Shown here: positions 57,473 to 64,000 of the stretch, in pieces
How the letters are laid out: each line of letters starts with the position of its first letter
Numbering within the stretch: position 1 is the first letter of the stretch
Origin: Aselliscus stoliczkanus
Lineage: Eukaryota > Chordata > Mammalia > Chiroptera > Hipposideridae
Assembly: GCA_033961575.1 (NCBI GenBank)
Contig: CM066728.1
Span: 101,632,852 to 101,696,851 of the forward strand
DNA: 64,000 bases
Direction: 5' to 3'
Made by a program: the position numbers and the translations under genes
The notes under the pieces: model-generated
What the model was told of the DNA's origin: nothing
Databases searched by the model: none
The model's input: only the letters and a program-made list of their open reading frames with translations

Positions 57473-59089
57473 AATTTTGTACTATTATTAAATTGGATTT
57501 AAAAGCTTGCCGCTGAAACCCACAAAGTTAGGAGTTTATAGGAATGTGTTATGTTGCTCAGGGTTTTTTAAACTAATGTAAAATTCACTAAAAGGCATTA
57601 TTCACAGGATGAGGGTGCACTGCAGGATTAATTTAAAACATAGATTTATCATTAGGAATAACTTATTATAGGGAAAAAAGGTACTGGTCCACAGCCCAAA
57701 TCTTAAGCTAGTGTGCAAAAATTAAGTGGATGTCCTTTATGGTTATGAGAATACGTAAATTTCTTCACATATTATTATTATTTCTTTAATTTAAAATTTA
57801 AGTCCTAAATTAATGAAAGTTACAAACCTGAAATTGTAATACTAAAACAGAAGCAACATCAGCTGATGTTCACTAATAACCAGCCTAACAGGTTGCAACT
57901 CAAAGTACTTGTTTTTCAGCAAAGAAAGAAATGGATATATAGAACATTGCAGATAATTTCTTAATTAATGATACAATATTATTTCCTCTATGTTAGCCAT
58001 ATTCCCAACTCAGTCACCACACTTTAAAACACAAAACTATCCTTTTACTTCTTTCTTTGATTCAGGTGTTGTCAGGTAGGATGGAAAGTTCCTTTCGTCT
58101 GCTCTGTGGTCTTTCATGCTGTATTTCATGTATGGATTCTTAAATAATAGTAGTTTATTTCCCATAATTTAGGGACAATGTGGTCTGTACCCTCAAGGAT
58201 CGTAAACCTTAAATTAACTTAAATAAATGAATATACACTCAACAAAATGCATGTATTTGGGCCATATGTGAAAAACTTCCTATAAGGAGTTAGAAAGGCT
58301 TCAAAACCAATAGGCTATAATGTGTGTCCATGCCCTCACATGTAAGTTCAGCTTGCTGTATCTCAATCTAGAAGTAGAAGGTTTAAATGATAATGAGTGT
58401 GGCAGCTAATTTGAATCTAAGAGCCAAATTCAATATAGCGAACAATAAATCTGAGCAGAAACAATCTGTATGGACTGACAAGATTGATGCCAAAAGGGGT
58501 GATGGTCTGCAGACCAGAGCCTGTGTTCCCAAGACAGCACGAGCCAAAATGAATTAGCTTGACTCCTGAATCTACTGAAAGTGTCAAAACTAGCATAAAT
58601 GAGCCTAACTTTCCAACTCTAAACGTGATGCAAAGTTTCTGTTAACTGGAAACTTCGGTTACTCAGAAACCAAGAAGCCCCTTTGCGGGAATAAAGTGGT
58701 TCCTTGTCTGCATATTTGCACATTCACGCAAATAATGGCTCCAGTGCACACAGAAGTTCTGGTAAACCCTGTGACCTTACGCTGACTTTTGTCCACTTTA
58801 AAAACTCCTTTCTTCCCTTTTTAGGAAAAGCAATTTACTTTCTTCTTACCTCTTCCTCTCGCCTTGCCTAAGTGGCCTGTCCTGGGCATGTTCTCCATAC
58901 TCTTTATTTCACGAGAAAAAAAATTCCCTTATTGCATAGTCTGAGGGAAGCTGTGTCTTTCCTGAGGAGTTTGTCTCTCCCTGGATCAAGTCAGTATCCG
59001 TTTTTGTCTTTTAGATAGTAATTTCATTTTCTGCCCCTCAGGTAAGCAGCGTTTTCTATGATTTAGTGATTCTACTTTCTATGGTGATC
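57473..59089. other. No gene seen
   Basis: AT-rich to 58.5 kb. 58.56-59.05 kb is GC-richer with an LTR-like feel (TTTAAAAACTCCTTTCTTCC), but boundaries and family are not clear. Confidence 0.5.
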
Positions 59090-59091
59090 TA

Positions 59092-60307
59092 TAGGGTTGT
59101 CGGAAAACTCATGACGTAGTTTTTTCTGTTTTTCAAAGGTCATTTATTTATATAAAGAACAAAGATCAATCAATGATATATTGCCCGTTTTGTTCAATAA
59201 CCTTTTGCCATCTTTCAGTGAACCTCATGATTCCTTTGTTCATAGAAGGACCTGTCTTTATCAGCGAAAAAAACTGGACAAGATGCTGATTTACAGCCTC
59301 ATCTGAGTTGAATGTTATACCATGCCAGGAGTTTTGAAGAGAGTGAAACAAATGGAAGTCCGACGGCACAAGGTCAGGTGAGTATGGTTGGTGTGGCAAC
59401 ACATCCCATCCAAGCTCCAGTAATTTTTGACGGGTGATCAAACTTGTGTGTGATCTCCCATTGCCTCAATGGAACACAACTCTTTTATAATTAATGAATT
59501 CTGGACGTTTCTGGCTGATGGATTTGTTCAAACTTTCCAATTGCTGACAGTACACATTCAAATTGATTGTTTGGTTCCTTGGTAGGAGCTCAAAAAACAC
59601 ACCTTTAAAACCCCACTACACTGAGAACATAACCTTTTTCTGATGAATGTCTGCTTTCTATGTCGTTTGAGGTGAATCATCACATTGGGACCAAGACTGT
59701 TTGTGCACCACATTGTTGTAAACAATCCACTTCTCATCACCAGTTATCAGTTGCTTCAAACAGGATTGTTTTCCTCATGTTTAATGAGCATATTGCAGAT
59801 GTTTATACACGCCTTCAAATGAACTTCTTTGAGTTCACATGGATGTTCAATGTTTCTGCAATCTCTCTTGTCATGTAATGTGGGTTTGACTTGATCAATG
59901 CCTCTATTTTGTCGTCATCAACCTCGATGGGCCTCCCTGACTGAGGGGCATCATTGAGATCAAAATCACCAGCATGGAGTTTCATGAACAATTGTTGGCA
60001 CTGACATTCTTGTAGAGCATCGTCACTGTAAACTTTATGCAACTTTTCACAAGCTTGAGGCACGTTCTTCCCTTTACGGAAGTAAAACAGTAAAACATGG
60101 TGAAAATGCACAGTTTGGTCTTCCATATTCAACTTGTATAATCTCCAAAACTCAACCAAATCGCTCAATTTTTTTTTATAATGAAGGTAGAACTGTCAGC
60201 TGTCAAATGACATAGCAATAACATAGATGTGAATGACTCTAGTACTTCTAAAAATGAACTAGCGCCATCTGTTGCAAAAATGCATCATGACTTTTCCAAC
60301 AACCCAA
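59092..60307 (-). mobile_element. Mariner DNA transposon, complete ends, inactive
   Basis: This 1216-bp element is flanked by TA duplications (59090-59091 and 60308-60309). The termini pair as inverted repeats: TAGGGTTGTCGGAAAACTCA on the left and the complement of TTGGGTTGTTGGAAAAGTCA on the right. The size and TA target are standard for mariner. The transposase runs right to left and is described separately. Both ends are intact enough that a related active transposase could in principle have recognised them. The terminal repeats match those of the 80-bp element at 46350-46429. No other mobile element interrupts the copy. Confidence 0.95.
59166..60126 (-). pseudogene. Mariner transposase, degenerate (DD34D)
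   Basis: A cut-and-paste transposase with N-terminal helix-turn-helix DNA-binding domains and a DD34D catalytic core. The conventional start is the ATG at 60124-60126 (MEDQTVHF); an in-frame upstream ATG at 60168 lies in the leader. The first HTH is intact to about 59860 (ACEKLHKVY, SGRPIEVDDDKI). A deletion then joins ALNI-type sequence directly to ELKEVHL, removing most of the second HTH and the linker and shifting the frame. The first catalytic Asp is kept in TGDEKW near 59737. The second is lost: the FHQDNARPH-type motif reads FH-stop-GNGRSHT near 59465, with Asp changed to Gly. The third is kept in PDLVPSDFH, and the spacing of 34 residues is preserved. The end is QNGQYIID with a stop at 59166. 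The coding span is not a multiple of three. It is dead as a gene. Confidence 0.93.
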
Positions 60308-60309
60308 TA

Positions 60310-62184
60310 GCCCGTAGAAGCCTCAGATGAATCCCTCAGAAATGTGTTGAAATAAAATTTTAGAATTTAGGGAGAAATATCACAAAAAGCCCTAAGCATG
60401 GGGTAAACTGGTACTAATAGAGGGATGGTTGCCAATGGCAGAAAGAAATCTAAGCAGCTTAAGTAAAAACAGACATACATTGATCCATGGAATTGATTGA
60501 ACGGATAGAACAACAAACTTGGAGAACTGGAGGTGTGGGTGAGTTCCACAGGATTCTAGCTGTCCCTTATTTCTGAGTCTCTGGGTATATTAGCCTCGTC
60601 CCCGCTTACTACAAACCAGCTGTCTTCAGGCAGCAAGAACCATGGCTCCTGACAGCTCCTGAGGTCATCTTCTTTGTGCCTATTCCCTGATACAAGTTTA
60701 AGTAACACACCTGTAATACCAACCCTGAATAATGGAGATTGCTTTATCAAGATTGTGTGGGTTATCTCACAGAGCATCTTCCTGGTATCTTGCTTAAGAT
60801 TTCTGCTGCACACGTGCAACACATTTTGTATCATTGCTCTCATTTGACTGTTAATGCTAGTGAATACAAGAACAAGATCTATTCTTATATGCTGAATTTT
60901 ACTCATATTGTATGCCCTTTTGGAAAAAGAGCATAAAATCTCATGGACTCAAATGTTTGATTGTAAGTTGTAATGCTTTCTTTAAGTTTCACTAACTTTA
61001 CATATACATAAATAATTTATTATTCATCTTTCCATCATATTATATATTTTTTTAATTTTGACATAATACTACAACATGTATTTTTTAACTGAAGCGTTTA
61101 TTTATAAAATGTGAGATTCAGTATTGTGTAATTTTTTTCTAATGTCATTACAAACCAATTAATCATTAAATATAAATTTAATAACAACTGGATGATGCAT
61201 AAAATTCGGTTTTTCAGTTTATATTTCCTGTAGTAAAATAGACTGTCCAGAACCCATCTTTTTTGCTGATGAGTTTCAAGTTAAATTTAAGTCAGTGTGA
61301 CCTTTGGCGATTGAACTGACTCAGTTGTATTTTTGAACTTCTGTATTCCAATTAAGGCATATAAACAATCAAGAAAAGTAATATTCATGTGATTTACATC
61401 AACAAACACTCTGCTCAAGCTCACTCTTCAAGGCCTCCACCATCCCCAAGCTCCTACTTACTGCTTTCTGGTCTGGATTTGCAGAAAATCGTTAGGGAGC
61501 CTACAAATCAGTATACACTAGCCTCTAAAATTTTAATTTCTAAGGGAAAACAATGCAGGCTTGTTACTATTCTTAAGCAAATTACGCTTTATTAGGTACT
61601 CTACTTATATTTTAAATAAGAAAATAGAGGAGGGAGGGAAGAAAATGGACTGAAAGATCCAGGTTCTGTTCAGTATTAAGGGGCTCATTCAAATATTTAT
61701 ATATGAATATCTACAGGGGTTCAGTTATATATTTATAAGAAGATAATTCAGTTGGTTTCACAGATATTTCCATATATTGTGGCTTGAGAATTGAGCACTC
61801 TCAAATCATATTTAAAAAACTGATTATCTGCTGGCTCTCATGTGGGCCGGGGAGTACTTGGAGACCAGAGAGGGAGAAGGCACCTCATCACTGCTCCTTG
61901 TCTCAGAAAATGGGATGGTTTTACTGCTGCAGGAAAACACGAAACCTGCTGGTCAAGTGCAGATAAAGATTCAAGAATATGCATGCTTTTTTTAATACAT
62001 AGAATGTATTTCCTCCTCACATGCTATCTATTTCCCTTACACATGGATGCTGCTCCATGATTCTTATGGGAACGTATACATACTACATGGAATATAACTG
62101 AAATAAATCAACATAAATTTGGAAAAAGATTTCAAAAAGTATAACTCTCAGTTTATTCTTGTTTTTTTTTCTTTTTTTTAAAAC
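60310..62184. other. No gene recognised
   Basis: A 116-codon minus-strand frame (60556-60906) starting MSKIQHIRID has no recognised domain and is opposed by a 65-codon frame. The rest is AT-rich. Confidence 0.5.
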
Positions 62185-62365
62185 GTCAGCTTTATTGAGG
62201 TATAAATAACAAATAGAATTATAAGATTTTTAAAGTATAAATTGTAAGACATTTAAAGTATGAATCTTATAGATAATATATTATTTTTTATATGTATACA
62301 TTATGAAAGCGTCCCCCATCTATTAGTTAATGAACAAATCCACCATCTCTCATTCAGTTTTTTTC
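62185..62365 (-). mobile_element. LINE-1 3' end fragment
   Basis: CAGCTTTATTGAGGTATAAA, preceded by a T-rich run, then TATACATTATGAAAGCGTCC is the usual antisense L1 3' end. Confidence 0.7.
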
Positions 62366-63815
62366 TTAAGACACTATTGGTCAAGAGCTGCTGGCCAATT
62401 AGCCCTACTTGGCTGGAACTCTCTACTCCCTCTGAGTCACGTCAAGCCAACATGCATGCATTAGACGCCTTTTGTGTACCTAGAACTGGGAGAAATAACA
62501 GGAGGAGCTCTACTGGCAGAAGGGGAATTTGCAAGCTAAAAACAAAACCTTTGTAGGGCCATTTGATGGATTTATTCTCCAATAGTGATAATAGATTGCA
62601 ACATTACTCTGAAAGACAATAATTATTTCCCAGATTTGTTGTTAATTCTGTTTTAATAAAACATTATTCTGAAAGATAAAAAGTATGCCCAAGAAGTTAT
62701 TACAAAATCAACTCATGAAAATGTTATGGCAATAACAACTACAATAATGGTAATGATGACTTGGAACAAAATACCATCAATTCCTCTTTTGGATGCTTGT
62801 TTTGAAATGCAAATTTTCCTCCAGCATGATTGCTGTGGTAGGGAAAACTCTGAGCATAGCATAAATTTCTAATTTTGCAGTTGCTTATAGTTTCATCTGC
62901 AAGAAACACTAGGTGAATGCAGAAAATCTACATGCGGTGTTCCAACCTTCTGATGACTTCAAAATAACCAATCCTTCCACCACTTCACAATAACTCACAG
63001 CTGTAACAATTCCAGATTAGCCTTCAGATTAAAGTGCTATATTTATCGTAGTATTTATGCATTTCTTAACCCTTAGACATGTATAAGACCATACCATCTC
63101 TTTTACTAGGTTTCTATCTCAATTTTTATATCAATGATGTTTTTGAGTGTTATATCCATAAACTCTATTTCCCCCACAAGCCTTGACTTTTATATTGTGT
63201 GATTTTTGCATAGCAGGGTGATTTTTAGAAACACATATGTCATATTACAGCAGTATGGATTGTACTTCATATTTTTTTGTATTTAAGGAAAGTTTATAAA
63301 AAAAATTTTTAAAAATCAAATGACCCTACAACATACTATAGAGTCCTGTGTCACATAAGGAAATCCACTCTTGAAGCACATTTAGAGCCACTATTTATTT
63401 AACTGAGAGATCTTGCTCTAAAATGAATGTATTTAAACTAGACCCACAGCTTGAGCCCAGACACATATTATAACAGGGTTCTGATGTAGCCTTAAATGGC
63501 TCTGTGTTGTCCGTTATCAGGGTAATTCCACCACCATTTCTTACTTTGCTAATGTAACCCCTTGAAAAACAATATGTGGTATAAATATCAAGGTAGGAGC
63601 AAAAGAATAGACTGATGAAAAGAAAGGGCTGAAAATCAGTGTTTAATGCCACTAAAATGGAATTAAATGATTTGATTCAAGTTTGCTTAATGACCAGAAA
63701 AGAACTTTGCAAATATCCCATTTTTGCATATTTCAAAATTTAGTTCCTGAAGTCACATAGTATGCAATACAACTCTAAAGGGCTCATTCTCTGATGCAGC
63801 TTATGTCACTGTAAT
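62366..63815. other. No gene seen
   Basis: A 98-codon frame (62260-62556) overlaps the L1 end and is not convincing. The remainder is AT-rich without recognised features. Confidence 0.55.
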
Positions 63816-63844
63816 ATTTTGGGGGGTTTTGCAACCCCCAAAAT
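63816..63844. other. Perfect 10-bp hairpin
   Basis: ATTTTGGGGG and CCCCCAAAAT flank a 9-nt loop, GTTTTGCAA. Its origin is unknown; no retroelement or TA/8-bp duplication is obvious around it. Confidence 0.8.
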
Positions 63845-64000
63845 GTGTCAATTAAACAACTAATTTATTTCTTCCCTTGCTGAGAATTTAATAGAAACTT
63901 GGTTTTAATTTACAAAGCAATGGTTAAATATTATTGTGGGATAAAGCTTGGATTTGTTAATAAAATTGATGCAAAACCAGTGACACAGACCCTTTAAAAT

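Noticed and set aside
59815..60168. 117-codon frame as a domesticated DNA-binding protein
   Set aside because: It is the undamaged first part of a mariner transposase that runs into a deletion; nothing suggests separate selection.
60556..60906. 116-codon minus-strand frame
   Set aside because: No recognisable motif and a counter-strand frame overlaps it; insufficient for a gene call.

Overview
This window is nuclear DNA from a placental mammal, almost certainly a bat and most likely a horseshoe or roundleaf bat (Rhinolophoidea). The main evidence is nine copies of tRNA-headed SINEs starting GGGCCGGCCGAGTGGC that resemble the Rhin-1/Ves SINEs of Chiroptera. Ancient repeats shared by all placental mammals (L2, MIR, MLT1-type LTRs, Tigger/MER2, hAT elements) support placental origin. 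The order-level call rests on recognising the SINEs by eye; no database was searched.

I find no intact protein-coding gene. The window is AT-rich intergenic or intronic sequence holding two intron-less processed pseudogenes: a retrocopy of RPL9 at 42.97-43.63 kb (+) and a retrocopy of RNF167, an E3 ubiquitin ligase, at 54.15-55.8 kb (-). Both carry frameshifts and stops, and the RNF167 copy has lost three of its eight RING zinc ligands. Two decayed mariner transposase genes are also present: a complete 1216-bp element with both inverted repeats at 59.09-60.31 kb, and the 3' half of a different lineage at 14.45-15.01 kb. An 80-bp mariner MITE at 46.35 kb shares its terminal repeats with the 1216-bp element.

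Layout: 0-13 kb holds a long SINE, L2 and L1 3' fragments and a hAT MITE. 13.6-17.4 kb holds a composite SINE, the mariner fragment, a MIR, a short SINE and an RFX-plus-CCAAT motif cluster. 18-25 kb is rich in microsatellites (CA, GATA, a 50-bp Z-DNA-prone tract) with two more SINEs. 25.6-31.3 kb has an MLT1-type LTR, L2, L1, a G-quadruplex motif and (TA)29. 33.0-35.55 kb is a nested stack: a SINE directly beside an old hAT transposon that is itself split by an LTR and an MLT1-type LTR. 37-44.7 kb is L2/MIR/LTR plus the RPL9 retrocopy. 46-51.3 kb has the MITE, a 5'-truncated L1, a truncated SINE nested in L2, and a MER2/Tigger element. 53.9-60.3 kb has a short SINE, the RNF167 retrocopy and the mariner. 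The last 3.7 kb has an L1 end and a perfect hairpin.

The genes do not form a working system. Retrotransposition (L1 machinery acting on SINEs and on RPL9/RNF167 mRNA) and cut-and-paste DNA transposition (mariner, hAT, Tigger) explain most of what can be recognised. I found no previously undescribed functional system. The best leads are the RFX/NF-Y cluster, the modular SINE architecture with a CTCF-like core, the mariner/MITE pair and a few unexplained ORFs.
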